Source: Brachionus koreanus
Lineage: Eukaryota > Rotifera > Eurotatoria > Ploima > Brachionidae
DNA length: 13,557 nt
Direction of reading: 5' to 3'
NCBI GenBank assembly: GCA_016987375.1
Contig: PJRA01000005.1
Coordinates: 358,448 to 372,004, forward strand
A program made the translations under genes and the position numbers. The notes beneath the pieces were generated by a model, which did no database searches, had not been told where the DNA came from, and saw only the letters and a list, made by a program, of their open reading frames with translations. Below are positions 1 through 10,003 of this stretch, in pieces (positions within the stretch are counted from its first letter, which is position 1; the number at the start of each line of letters is the position of its first letter).

Positions 1-441
1 TATAATTAAAAATCGGTTTTGTGAAATTTAGTTTACTAGAACAGAACAAAATGTTAAAAATTTTTATAACTTTATTTTAAAAAGTCAAAAGAATTTTCAG
101 AATTTTGGCTAGTTTCAGAATATGAAGTACAATTCAGATACTCCGAAAATTTCAACAAAATAATCAAGTTTTTTTAAATCTTTTTTATTTATTTAATTAA
201 AATTGTAACAACAATTTTTAATTCAGTAAATTCTAAATATAATCTTCTTTTTTCAATTAAATAAATAATTTATTTAAAATAGTTATATCTCAATTTATTT
301 TTAAAACTTAAAGCTTAAAAATAAAAAATGGATTATGAATTATTAAATTATGCTCCTATTATATTCAAAATAAAAATCTAATTTAAGATTTTCAATATTT
401 TTAATAATTAGCTAAAGTTTATTTAATTTTTCCCAATAATC
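1..441. other. AT-rich 3' flank, no gene seen
   Basis: This stretch follows the stop codon of the minus-strand gene. It holds long A and T runs with stops in all frames and no exon-like reading frame on either strand. The only functional element I can propose is the poly(A) signal near 418-423 on the minus strand. Confidence 0.6.
418..423 (-). terminator. Candidate poly(A) signal AATAAA of the cadherin-like/TPR gene
   Basis: AATAAA on the minus strand lies about 20 nt beyond the TAA stop at 442-444. This fits a very short 3' UTR. In such AT-rich DNA AATAAA also occurs by chance, so position is the main argument. Confidence 0.45.
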
Positions 442-3400
442 TTAGATCCATCCTTTTAATTTGAAGAATTGCTGAAGGTCTGCATCATCCACTGATTTTC
501 CATGCACACTCGCATAAACTTCTTTACATGCTTTTACTTTATTTGCTTTGTCCAATATAGCAATGTATTTTTCAATTATAGCTATTTTAATTTAAATTTA
601 AAAATAAAATGTTGAGAAAATAAAATAGTAGCAAAATACAAATTCCAAAAATTTTGGCCCAAATAATCAAATACTTGGTCAATCTTGGATCATCATAATT
701 CTGTGCACTGATTAACAAAGATACAAGTTCTCCACAAATATAAGCATCGTCGAAAGAATCGCTTAAATATTCAAATTAAACTAAAATAAAAATAAAATTT
801 ATTTACCCTGAAGTTTGCTTATTATTATCTAAATCTAATGGATACTTTGAGTATACATCCACAGCTCCCATTAAATCATTATTCTTTTTTAGCATACTAG
901 CTAATTCAATGTAAGCTTCTTGTTTCTTTTATTTATTTATTTTTAATATTTAAAACTTAAAAAGAAGGTAAAAGTTTACTTTTGGTTCTTTTTCAATAAC
1001 TTTAAGAAAGAACTCTTTTGCTTGATCAAAATTTTTTTGTCTTGTATAAACACGAGCAAGATATAGCTGACATTGATTGAATAAAATGTTTTTATCAATA
1101 TTTATTTTCATTTCAATTTTTGGATTTTTTTCCAAATTTAGAGAATCATTTACATTAGACGGTTCGACCGATGATTTTTCTGTCACAAGATTTTCTGGTT
1201 GAGTTTTTACAGGTTTGCATTCATGTGTACTTTTTGTAGGCGCTGTTTTACCAGCAGGAACATTTTTGGTAGCCGGTTGAGTGGTATCTTTTTTTACTAC
1301 TGGTTTACTAGCAGCATTAGATTTAGTTTGAGCTATTTTTGAATCTTTGACAATTATTTTGGACTTGTTTGAAGAAGTAGGCCTAGTTTGTTCAATTTTT
1401 GGCTCTTCTTTTTTTTTAATTTTTGTTTCAGAAAATTTAAGCCACCATTTATGACCTTACATAATTTAATAAATAATCATTTATATTTACAATCAATATT
1501 GTTTAATCTGTAATTTGGAATATGCTATCAATGATCAATGAGACAAAAAATTATCACACAAGGACTAATGGATTAGCAAGGATCTTTTTTGTATTTAATC
1601 ATAGAAGCAAATCAACTACTGACAAGTAGTTGTTAGTAAAAAATTTAAGTTCATCATCATCAATCATCAATAGTCACTTTCAAAAATTCCTTTTAAAAAA
1701 GTTATCGAAAAGCTGTACATGAATAGATATAATGAATAAATCTAAAAGCGAATAAAATAAAATATTAAGAGAATTACTAAAAAAATGAATGAATGTTCCT
1801 CAAAATAATGGAATAAATCTTTTTAATGTTTTTTTTTTGTCAAATCGACCGATATTTTTAAATTTAGAAAAAAATTAAAAGAATCTAAATTTAAACGAAT
1901 CCTATTTAAAATATTAGACAAAATACAATTATAAAATACTTCTAATTAAATCTTTAAGCTCTTCTGTTAATGGCTTGTCGAACATTTGATTACAACATGT
2001 AAGCGCATCTTTGCTTTCATTAAGCAAACCATTTAGACCATCCAAATCAGAGTCTAATTTGTTCTCATTCATAAAATCATACAATTCAAATTTAGCACAT
2101 CCCAATAAAAGCAAAAAATAAAACTCTTCAATATTACTAAAGACCAAAATTTGTGAAACCTTTAAATAGAAAAAAAAAATTTGGTTCAAATGTCTATTTT
2201 TATTTATAAAAATAAACCTCTTCTTGGATTTTTAAAATATGCTGATTTTCCCTATTGCCTAAACTTCTTATTAAATCAATCAAATTCATCAAATTTTTAA
2301 CTTTAGCTTTATCTAAATGGTTTATGTTAGCATCCATAGCCAAATTGTAATGTGCATCAATTAATAAGACAATTAAATCCTTTAAAAGCTTTGAATTGAC
2401 CAGAATATCTTTGTCAATTGGAGATTTTTTGTTAAATTCAATCAGTGCCAAACAGCATAACCAAGCACAACTAAGATATTAAAATTAAAATTAATTTTTT
2501 GTTTCAAATTACTTTAAATTATTTGAATTACTATTTAAACGAGTCATGTGGTTTTATAGTTTCCATATTTGTTTTAAAAGAACGCTGTAATTTTCCAATT
2601 ATGAGAAAAGCTTCTAAAAATTCCAATTTAAACAGACTGTAGTTATTTTCTGCAAAAGAGGTTGTTTGTTTATTTTGAAAATTTTTGTTTAAATTTTCCA
2701 AAAAGAGTTCAAGTCCAGAACATAAAGAGTGAACAATCAGCTTCAAAGAGTTTTCATTTAGTTCTGTTTGTTTGCTCAAAGTAAGACCAAAGTAAAATCT
2801 TGACAAAGTTCTAAATTCATTATCAGACCAATTTAGGCATTTAGTAAAAAAAGGTAGAGCCCGTTTAAAATCTTTTATGTAGAAAAATGATTTTCCTGTT
2901 TGTAAAAATGCCAAAAAATCTTCTTGTTTATTGCGAAGAATTATTCCAAGACCATCCATGTACTTTATATTAGCTTGGTATATAAAATTATTGTAATCAT
3001 TTGAATTGTTATCTTTTTTTGACTCCTAAATAAAAAAAAATATATTTTTTCTTAATTTTATTCTAAAAATTGTATTATTGTTTACGTCAATTGTTTTCTT
3101 AGCTTTGTATTGATAAAGTCTTTGTACTTGTTCAGCCTTGAAATGTTGATTTGTTTCTTTCAAATGCTGATATTCCATATCGAGTGCTTTTAATTTTTCA
3201 GCATTTGTCGCTGTCGGGCCTACATTACGCAACCTGCATATCGCATTTATTTCATCATCTTTTGAGCCCTCTTCTGCTATTTTGTTTTGCAATACCAATG
3301 AAGTTTGTTTTTCTTCCTAAAAAATTACTATTTTTTAATAAATAAATTAACAGGAAATATATTTGTATTATTAATGAATAATCTTAAAATTATTAGAGGA

Positions 3401-6400
3401 ATAAAGACTTTATTTTATTTATTTATTCGAACTCTGAGAATTTTAGTTTGGCTAAAAAATTGGCCCGTATTAGAAAAAAAAATTTTAACTTATTGTCTTT
3501 GAAAAATTATTTGTTATAATACTTTGTATTTCCATCGTCAGATTTGGCGTTAATTGAAATTAACAAATAAATACTTTGTATTACTTGAAAATACTGATTG
3601 AATAAATAAAGTACTTAAAATTTCAATATTTAAATGAACAATTTAAATATATCTACTGAAAGAAAAATTTTTTTACTGAACATTTAGAAAAATTACTGTG
3701 CATTTAAATAGATCCGTTTTAGTTTTAGATCTAAAATTACAAGAGTTTTATGATCTTTCAAAAAAAGTCAAAAAAGAAAAATGTTGTAGTTCTCAAAATA
3801 ACTACAACACCGACTCTAGCCAAATTATATGTCTATAGTTTCACAGTGCAATACTTTGGTCTCATGCGTTTAGCAAGTACTAGTATTTAACACTGTGTAA
3901 AGGATTAGACAGAGAGCTCGCCTTCTATCTTGTTATAATTCTCAATTTTTTTCTTTATAATTTTCTTTTAGTTTTTTTCTTTATTTTTGTATTAGGCTAG
4001 AAGAGGCCATTTATTATAATTTAATAAATATATTTAAAAAGAAAATAATTTTCTTTAATATTCTTTAAGGGTTTAAAAAACAGACCGAATAAAGTAAGAG
4101 ACAAGTAAATCTTTTTAGTTAAAGAACCTTAAAAAAAAAAAAACATAGGTATTTATCACCATTCGGTATTTGAATTACAATCTTTAAATTACTTCTAGAA
4201 AAATTTTTTTTAGGATTTTTTATACAATTTTGAGGAATTTTTTCAACTCATCTTTCGATGATTTTTGTCCAAGATTCTGTACCGATCTGGTATTATGAAA
4301 TTCAAATACAAACAAAACAAAAATTCTCCCAAAACAAAAATTATTTTGATAAATTGAAATAAACTCTAAAAAAATATTTAAAAAAATACTGCAGAAAAGT
4401 GCAACATACTTTGCTGCACCTTTTTTAATTCAATTATTTTATCTTATGCAAAAAAAAGACAAAAAATAAAACATTAATAAAATTTTAATTGATTATTGAT
4501 TTGATTTTCTAAGAAAAAAACGAAAATGAAAAAATAAGTTGCACTTTTTTGCAGTATTTTTTCAAAAATATTTTATTTTAGTAAATTTCAATTTATCAAA
4601 AAAGGAAGAATTTTTGTTTTGTTTGTATTTGAATTTCACAATACCACAGAACTCTTACACTCAATAACTTTGATTGCTATTTAGATAAATATTTGAAATA
4701 ATTACGAATTTTTTTTTTGAATATAACCCAGTTTATATCATAACAAAAATAAAACAGAAAAATTACTTGAAAATTTGCAAATATGACGTAATTTAGCACG
4801 GAAATTAGTCTTAAACACACAGCAATTTCAAGGGTTTAAAAATGCTCATGATTAGAAGAGTTCAAAAGCATAACTTTGACTTATTTAGAATGGATAAATC
4901 AATTCAATCAATTCGAAAAAGATGAGGACCTTGCAACTTGCTGTTTCAACCAAAAAGAATCACAAAGCTGTGTTTCTGCTAAGGTATAGAAAACAAATTT
5001 TAAAAATTTCCTCTATTGTCAAAACAATAAAAAATTTTACTTCAAAAATTTAGAAATTAACAATTTAGGACTTAAGTGATTATGAAGCTAACAACGAATA
5101 GAAAAAATAAAATTTTTCGCCACATTTAACTAAATAATTTTTATTTTTCCTTAATTAAATATTTAAGAGATAGCTACTTTTTTATGAATAAATCAATATT
5201 ACCAAAAATATCAAGTATTTCAATCAAAATCAAAATTAATTATTAAGAAAAATTCTTAAATATCTCAAAAATTAACTGATAATTTAAATTTAATTTTTTT
5301 TTCAAGTTTTTTCTAATTTGTGAATTATTAAAACAAAAATTTTTATCCACTTTTGACCAAATTGTACTTAAAATAAAATTTTACAAAAATATTTCTGTAT
5401 TTTTTTTATTTGAATCACTTGCAAAAATTACCAGAAATTATTTTAGTTTTAAATTTTTGAATTATCAATAAAAATTGAATAATTGAATTTTAGTTTAGTT
5501 TAGCTTAGTTTATTGAATAAATATACACAATTGATGGCATACACCGTTGTTGTTTACAGTACTATGTCTGTCAATTAATTTATATTTAAATACTTTTTTT
5601 AATTGAATTAAATTATTAAATGAACAAGAACAAAAAAATTCTAAATATCTTCTAAAATATCAATTTATTTTCACAGAGGACAGAAAATTTCGAACAAAAA
5701 AGACATGTAAAAATTTTAATTAAAGGAAATTTTCAAAATTTGCGGGTCAGTGTTTAATTTGAACCCTTTTTTTTCCACAAATATTTTTTTAAAAAAGGAA
5801 AAAAAAATTTTAACAATAAAGAACATAAATCAATTAGAGAAGTAGTTTAAATCTAAGCTCTCAAACTTAATTTGTTTATCAAAACTACTAGTTAAAAAAT
5901 CATACTTGTTCTTCTGGTCCGTAGAAGTTTATAAAAAAAATTTTTTCTTCTAAAAGCTTTGCAAGCCAAAAATGATAAACAAAATTTTTAGTATCGAATT
6001 TAGTGGCTGTGGCTGATTCATAAATACTTTTATTTAAAAAATAAATAGCCGAATTATTTTCGTTTGATTTGATTTTTTTTCGCGATTTTTCCACACTAAG
6101 CACAGATAAATAATTGGCAAAACTTGATTGACTTTGTGAAAACAAAACCTCATGATCAACTTCTTCATAAATTATTTGTAACTGTTTTTCCCATGGCTTA
6201 ACCTAAAGTTTGAAAGAAAAAAAAAATTTTTTTCTCTTATAAAAAATATTTTTTTCTTATTTACTTGATATGCTTCATTTAAATTGGGTATATCTTCAGT
6301 TTGCTTTGATTTGAAATTTTTATATTCTTCATCCAAATCAGGCATTTTATCCACAGAATTTATTTCTTCATGAACAGTTGATATTTCTTTTAAGCAAACT

Positions 6401-7266
6401 TGTTTTGAATAAAGTCCATTTAGAAGAGGTATTTTAATCTTTAGATTGGAAATCTGATTTTCCAAGCCAATATCAATTACTTTTGAGAAATTGTCATGTA
6501 TACTCAATGATATCAGGCTAAGTCCATCAATGTTGCATATATTTTCAAGTGAGTCAATAACTGGTTTGGAATAGGTTATTTTAGTTTTGTCCAAACTAAC
6601 TGGTGTTAAAATGGGTCCAAGTGAAATAGGATCTTGAAAATCAACATCTAATTCATCAAAAATACACAATCTTACTGAAGGACTTTTTAAAATTTTAATT
6701 GAATAAATTTGTTCATTTGATTTATTAGCAGACAACACTTTAATTAACAGATGAGAATAAGTATGGTTTAGATTTAGATTGTATTTTCCATTTGTGTCTT
6801 TTTGTTCTATTTTATCATTTAGTTTAATCTCAATATCACAATTTGGATCAAAAGAAGACAAATTTAGATTCACATTAAGCATATGATTGCTTGGGCATAG
6901 CTCGTAGTCAAAATGACCGGGCTCAAATTCAGGCTCAAGACTTAGTGATTCAAAATTAAGTTTTTCCAACAAGGCATTTGAGGCACTCAATCGATTGCAA
7001 GTAATTGAATACTTTTTAACAGTTCCGTCTTCACTGGTAACTTCAATTTGAATTTTGTTTTCACCTTCGTTTAGTTTAATTTGGTCGCCATAGCCTGTAG
7101 TTGATTTAATAGAAGAGGAAGCACCACGATCACTAGTAACTGCTTTTATTTTCAATTCTTGAACACTAAACGGGACTGTTATACTATAATCAAGTGTGTC
7201 TTTGTTAAACTCGGGTTTTAGTCCTGGTTTGTCAACAGATAGCTTGGCTAGATTTGCATCATCCAT
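442..7266 (-). CDS. Cadherin-like beta-sandwich / U-box-like / TPR-repeat protein, ten exons, 1117 aa
   Basis: Coding exons on the minus strand, in order: 7266-6265, 6202-5906, 3316-3086, 3025-2532, 2470-2218, 2159-1940, 1455-980, 925-807, 761-640, 581-442. All nine introns have GT..AG ends, phases match at every junction, and the total is 3354 nt. The ATG at 7266 has an in-frame stop just upstream. Residues about 8-93 and 97-195 look like two cadherin-like beta-sandwich domains (motifs LDYSITVPF and EVTSEDGTVKKYSI). Residues about 203-242 resemble a degenerate U-box (DPISLGPILTPVSL, then YSKPVIDSL). The motif KPWEKQLQIIYEE opens exon 2. TPR-like helices lie near 533-600 (GKSFFYIKDFKRALPFFTKCL) and 955-991 (YLARVYTRQKNFDQAKEFF). 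Exon 7 carries a Lys/Thr/Pro/Ala-rich linker. From memory, other invertebrates have uncharacterised proteins of this same order. Probably an intracellular scaffold or ubiquitin-linked protein, since no signal peptide or membrane segment is seen. The function is inferred and weak. Least certain are the GTTTAT donor of intron 5 and the acceptor of intron 6. Confidence 0.82.
1456..1939 (-). other. Intron 6 of the cadherin-like/TPR gene (484 nt)
   Basis: The donor GTATTT overlaps codons just before an in-frame TAA at 1929-1931. The acceptor is TTATGTAAG before 1455. Phase 1 on both sides joins to give Ser. It is about eight times longer than most introns here. Inside are a perfect 8-bp hairpin with a 4-nt loop (1613-1632) and a perfect 12-bp inverted repeat (1857-1868 against 1884-1895). 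No coding sequence was recognised. If the gene instead stopped at 1929, the lower exons would lack a start, so I favour splicing. Confidence 0.6.
3782..3809. repeat. Perfect 10-bp inverted repeat (hairpin)
   Basis: TGTTGTAGTT (3782-3791) and AACTACAACA (3800-3809) pair perfectly around an 8-nt loop. The stem is richer in G/C than the surrounding intron, so chance pairing is less likely than for the many A/T palindromes here. Confidence 0.6.
4288..4646. mobile_element. Foldback / MITE-like element with long inverted repeats
   Basis: A left arm of about 118 nt (4288-4405) is the imperfect reverse complement of a right arm of about 109 nt (4538-4646), around a 132-nt A/T-rich centre. The outermost 26 nt match at 25 positions (4288-4313 against 4621-4646). 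The innermost 25 nt match at 24 (4381-4405 against 4538-4562). The middle also pairs, with an indel of roughly 11 nt. It has no coding capacity. The layout fits a non-autonomous DNA transposon or foldback element inserted in intron 2. I see no clear target-site duplication, and homology may extend slightly outward (TTCTGT on the left, ACAGAA on the right). Transcribed, it would form a long imperfect hairpin. Confidence 0.72.
5490..5560 (-). repeat. Possible LINE 3' tail with CTAAA repeats
   Basis: Read on the minus strand, this has a slightly G/C-richer stretch, then TTCAATAAA, then four copies of a pentamer near CTAAA. A poly(A)-like signal followed by short tandem repeats is typical of non-LTR retrotransposon 3' ends. 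No coding part is attached, so this is only a candidate. Confidence 0.3.
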
Positions 7267-8245
7267 TCGTGATTATGTAAATATGTAAAATTCTATTTTA
7301 TTTTCAATTTCCATTACTCTCAGATAAGTTTTTATTTAAAACCAAACAAGTTTCCATAGAGATTTATTTTATTAAAATATATAATACATTATTGTACAAA
7401 AAAATAAGGAAAATTATTAAAATTTAAATTTGAAAACAATTTAAAAAATTTCGGCTGATACAAAACCTTAATTCTAAACATATATTTTTAGTTTTTAACA
7501 TTATAATTTTTAGAATAAAGATCAGCAAGAGAAAATCTTCTTTTTAATTTAATTGATTGTGTTTGACTATCAAATTGGTGATCTTTGTTTCCGGATCCTA
7601 ATTGACTAGTTTAAACATTGGTTTTTAAGGATCAATGATTTGAAACAACAAGTCTTGGGACTCAAAATCAAAATCAACATTAGTAAGACTACAAAAAATG
7701 CTTTAAGATGGTGTTTTAGCGGAAGAAATTTCAACTAAATGAGCGACCGACCAAGTGAATGAAAAAAACAGAGCCAGAATTTTATCAAATTTTTTAAGTA
7801 GTTTTGTGTGTTTTGAATTTTTGTTTCATCGGCTTACACAATAAACAGCTATCAAGCATTTAAAAAAAAATTATTATATTTAGAGGTATTCAAGTAAAAA
7901 TCTAGATTTGATAAAGTTTAGCTAGATAAAGAAAGTTGAATTTTCTAAAAATATGCTCAAAAAAATAAAATGAATTTTTTGTTTCGTCAAACAATTCTAA
8001 ACTATATAATCACCAATTATGTAGCTTAAAATTGAGTCAAAGTAAATTGAGGTAAAAATAAAAAATTAATAAATAGCTAATTTGAATGTTGACACAAAGA
8101 GATGTATTGTTTATTATCACATTGATTATGTTAATAATTTTAAAATCTAATCTTTAAAGAAATTTTCTTTTGAACTTAAGTAATTTGCCAATTATAAAAA
8201 GCTATTATAAAATTTAGTGAAAATTTAATAAAATTTAACAAAAAA
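7267..8245. other. Divergent intergenic region
   Basis: These 979 nt separate the start codons of two divergently transcribed genes, so both promoters should lie here. The sequence is AT-rich with no convincing reading frame. I could place a TATA-like element only for the plus-strand gene. A slightly G/C-richer patch near 7725-7760 (GAGCGACCGACCAAGTG) has no function that I recognise. Confidence 0.55.
8193..8200 (+). promoter_or_regulatory. Candidate TATA box of the FAD oxidase gene
   Basis: TATAAAAA, followed by G, lies about 50 nt before the ATG at 8246. A transcription start about 30 nt downstream would leave a 5' UTR of about 20 nt. The match to a TATA consensus is good, but A/T background makes false positives common. 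Confidence 0.4.
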
Positions 8246-9943
8246 ATGTTAGTGTTGAATTTTTATCTTTTAATAATATTTACCAATATTTGTCAACATT
8301 TGTGTTTTAAATATACTTTACCTGGCGATATCAATTGGCCAAAGTTATCTGATTTTGTCGAATTGGAAAAGAAAATAGATGGCAAGACTTTTATTCGTGG
8401 TGACAATGACTTTAAGCCTCATACTTGGAATAAAATAACCCATATTCCAAAACCAGCTGTAATCATTCAGCCAAAAACCAATAATGACATAATTGAAGCT
8501 CTTAAATTTGCCAAAAAATTCAATATAAGACTCTCAGTTCAAAGTACAGGACACCACCAGGATCATAGAAATATATTTGACAATTCGGTTCACGTTGACA
8601 TGAGCTCAATGAATCATAAAGAAATAAATTTAGAAAAAAAAACGGTTACTTTAGGCCCGGGTAATAATTTTACCCAAATTCACAATTTTGTTGAAGAAAA
8701 ATCAAATAAGAGTTTGGTGGTAGTTGGTGGTGCTGATCCAGGAGTTGGTATATATGGATGGACTACAGGTGGAGGCCACGGACCATTGTCAAAACAATAC
8801 GGTCTGGGAGTAGACAATTTAGTTAGCATTGATTTAATTTTGGCAAATAATTCAATAATAACAGCATCTGAAAGTCAAAATGCAGAAATTTTCCGAGCAA
8901 TTAGAGGCTCCGGTGGCGGAACTTATGGAATTGCTATTAGTTTGACGGTAAAATTGCATCCAAATCCAGGTAAAATGTCAATATTTTCTGGAACCTATAC
9001 CATTGATTCAGATACAGCTGATTTGATTTCCGACTGGATTATAAATGCACCAAATTATGCTTTTTCATATCTGATTCCAAACAATTACGAAGTTGTTAAA
9101 GGTGCATTTTTTTCAGCTGGTTGCTTTAATGATAGTCATCAATGTGAGCAATTGTTTGAAAAACTAAAAATTGGTTGCATCCCTTCTCCCAGTATTCAAG
9201 TAACATGCAATCCAGAATATGATAAATTTGCCAACTATTATGATTTTTTTAATAATGCCAAATCTGAATTAGGAGGATCGGCTTATCTTTCAAGTACGGC
9301 TTTGAATAGTTTGAATATAAAAGAGGGTTTGAGAGAAATTTTAAATTTTATAAATATCAGGCCATACACTGGTTGTTCAGGAAATGCTGTTTTAGGTGGT
9401 GCTAGTTCAACCATGGACCAAAATGGTGAAAAAACATCAATATCTAAAGAAATGAGAAATGGGCTAATGGCTATATCGTGCTATTCAATGATGGATGAAT
9501 CGACACCAATAAATGATAAAAAAAGCCAGGTTGAAATAATGGATTATTTTGCAGAGAATATTTTGAAAAAGTATTCTAACTGGGTCTATTGGAATGAACC
9601 TCAGCACAATTTTCCAAAAAATGATTGGAAAGAAAGATATTGGGGTGGAATGGATAATTATAACAAGCTTTTGGAAATAAAAGTAAAATTAGATCCTGAT
9701 AATTTATTTTCTTGCTATCATTGTGTTGGATACGAGAGAGAGTTTAATGAAATACCAAGTGTATGTCCAAAAGATCAATGTTCTTGTTCAAATACTCCAA
9801 ATGGTGTGTGTGCAAAAGTTGATGATATTCGATGTTGGTACAATGCCACATTATATGACAATTGTAAATCTATTGCATATGGAATCAAAATTAGTTTTCA
9901 ACAACTATTGATCATTCTTATTTTAATTTTTATCTTAGTATAA
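8246..9943 (+). CDS. Secreted berberine-bridge-enzyme-like FAD-linked oxidase, intronless
   Basis: 565 residues. Residues 1-20 form a signal peptide. An FAD-binding (PCMH-type) domain spans about 65-240. STGHH at 100-104 fits the usual GGH flavinylation motif, with His103 the expected FAD-linked residue. VVGGADPGVG (158-167) aligns with the segment where many BBE-like enzymes carry a second FAD-linking Cys; here it is Ala163. The C-terminal BBE motif is clear: RYWGGMDNYNKLLEIKVKLD, then PDNLF (464-488). The family oxidises sugars or alcohols, or forms C-C bonds, using O2; the substrate here is unknown. After the domain comes a Cys-rich tail (about 505-540) and a hydrophobic end (549-565), suggesting a GPI anchor or membrane tether. 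Several N-glycosylation sequons are present. The lack of introns beside intron-rich genes hints at horizontal origin or retroposition. The start is the first ATG, preceded by a run of A. Confidence 0.9.
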   Translation: MLVLNFYLLIIFTNICQHLCFKYTLPGDINWPKLSDFVELEKKIDGKTFIRGDNDFKPHTWNKITHIPKPAVIIQPKTNNDIIEALKFAKKFNIRLSVQSTGHHQDHRNIFDNSVHVDMSSMNHKEINLEKKTVTLGPGNNFTQIHNFVEEKSNKSLVVVGGADPGVGIYGWTTGGGHGPLSKQYGLGVDNLVSIDLILANNSIITASESQNAEIFRAIRGSGGGTYGIAISLTVKLHPNPGKMSIFSGTYTIDSDTADLISDWIINAPNYAFSYLIPNNYEVVKGAFFSAGCFNDSHQCEQLFEKLKIGCIPSPSIQVTCNPEYDKFANYYDFFNNAKSELGGSAYLSSTALNSLNIKEGLREILNFINIRPYTGCSGNAVLGGASSTMDQNGEKTSISKEMRNGLMAISCYSMMDESTPINDKKSQVEIMDYFAENILKKYSNWVYWNEPQHNFPKNDWKERYWGGMDNYNKLLEIKVKLDPDNLFSCYHCVGYEREFNEIPSVCPKDQCSCSNTPNGVCAKVDDIRCWYNATLYDNCKSIAYGIKISFQQLLIILILIFILV

Positions 9944-9997
9944 GATTATATTACTTAGTTTCTAAAATTTATTTTAATTCTTTAAATTTTTTTTTAA

Positions 9998-10003
9998 AAT
10001 AAA
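9998..10003 (+). terminator. Candidate poly(A) signal AATAAA of the FAD oxidase gene
   Basis: AATAAA lies 55 nt after the TAA stop, in an A/T-rich 3' flank. It is the first canonical hexamer downstream of the gene. Confidence 0.45.

Larger units (their letters stand above)
3317..5905 (-). other. Intron 2 of the cadherin-like/TPR gene (2589 nt, repeat-filled)
   Basis: The donor GTATGA follows codons for EEQ, and the acceptor TTTTTTAG precedes EEKQTS; both sides are phase 0. The protein order across the junction (a TPR-like end, then a charged segment with AICRLRNVG) agrees with my memory of homologous proteins, which supports one gene rather than two. The interval contains a foldback element (4288-4646), a hairpin-rich segment (3782-4046), a possible LINE 3' tail (5490-5560) and a short isolated reading frame (4852-4989). 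The rest is AT-rich with no features seen. Confidence 0.65.

Noticed and set aside
1929..1940. In-frame TAA at 1929-1931 as the end of the TPR gene
   Set aside because: A GTATTT donor lies just before it, and the phase-1 junction with the exon at 1455 gives a continuous protein. The lower TPR-coding exons have no start of their own.
3151..3502. Plus-strand open frames over the third exon and adjacent intron
   Set aside because: They are antisense to a well-supported exon or run through A/T-rich intron. Their Phe/Leu-rich composition shows no domain.
3549..3564. GTTAATT/AATTAAC palindrome and the nearby ATACTTTGTATT direct copies (3519 and 3571)
   Set aside because: They are short and A/T-rich, and expected by chance in this composition. 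No flanking structure supports an element.
5836..5905. Alternative short terminal exon after exon 2 (reading about 11 residues, then TGA)
   Set aside because: It would need a 40-nt intron and would cut off the TPR half. The phase-0 junction to 3316 fits the remembered order of homologous proteins better. It remains a possible isoform.
9723..9911. Second frame of 62 codons inside the FAD oxidase gene
   Set aside because: It is a shadow of the strongly supported oxidase frame.
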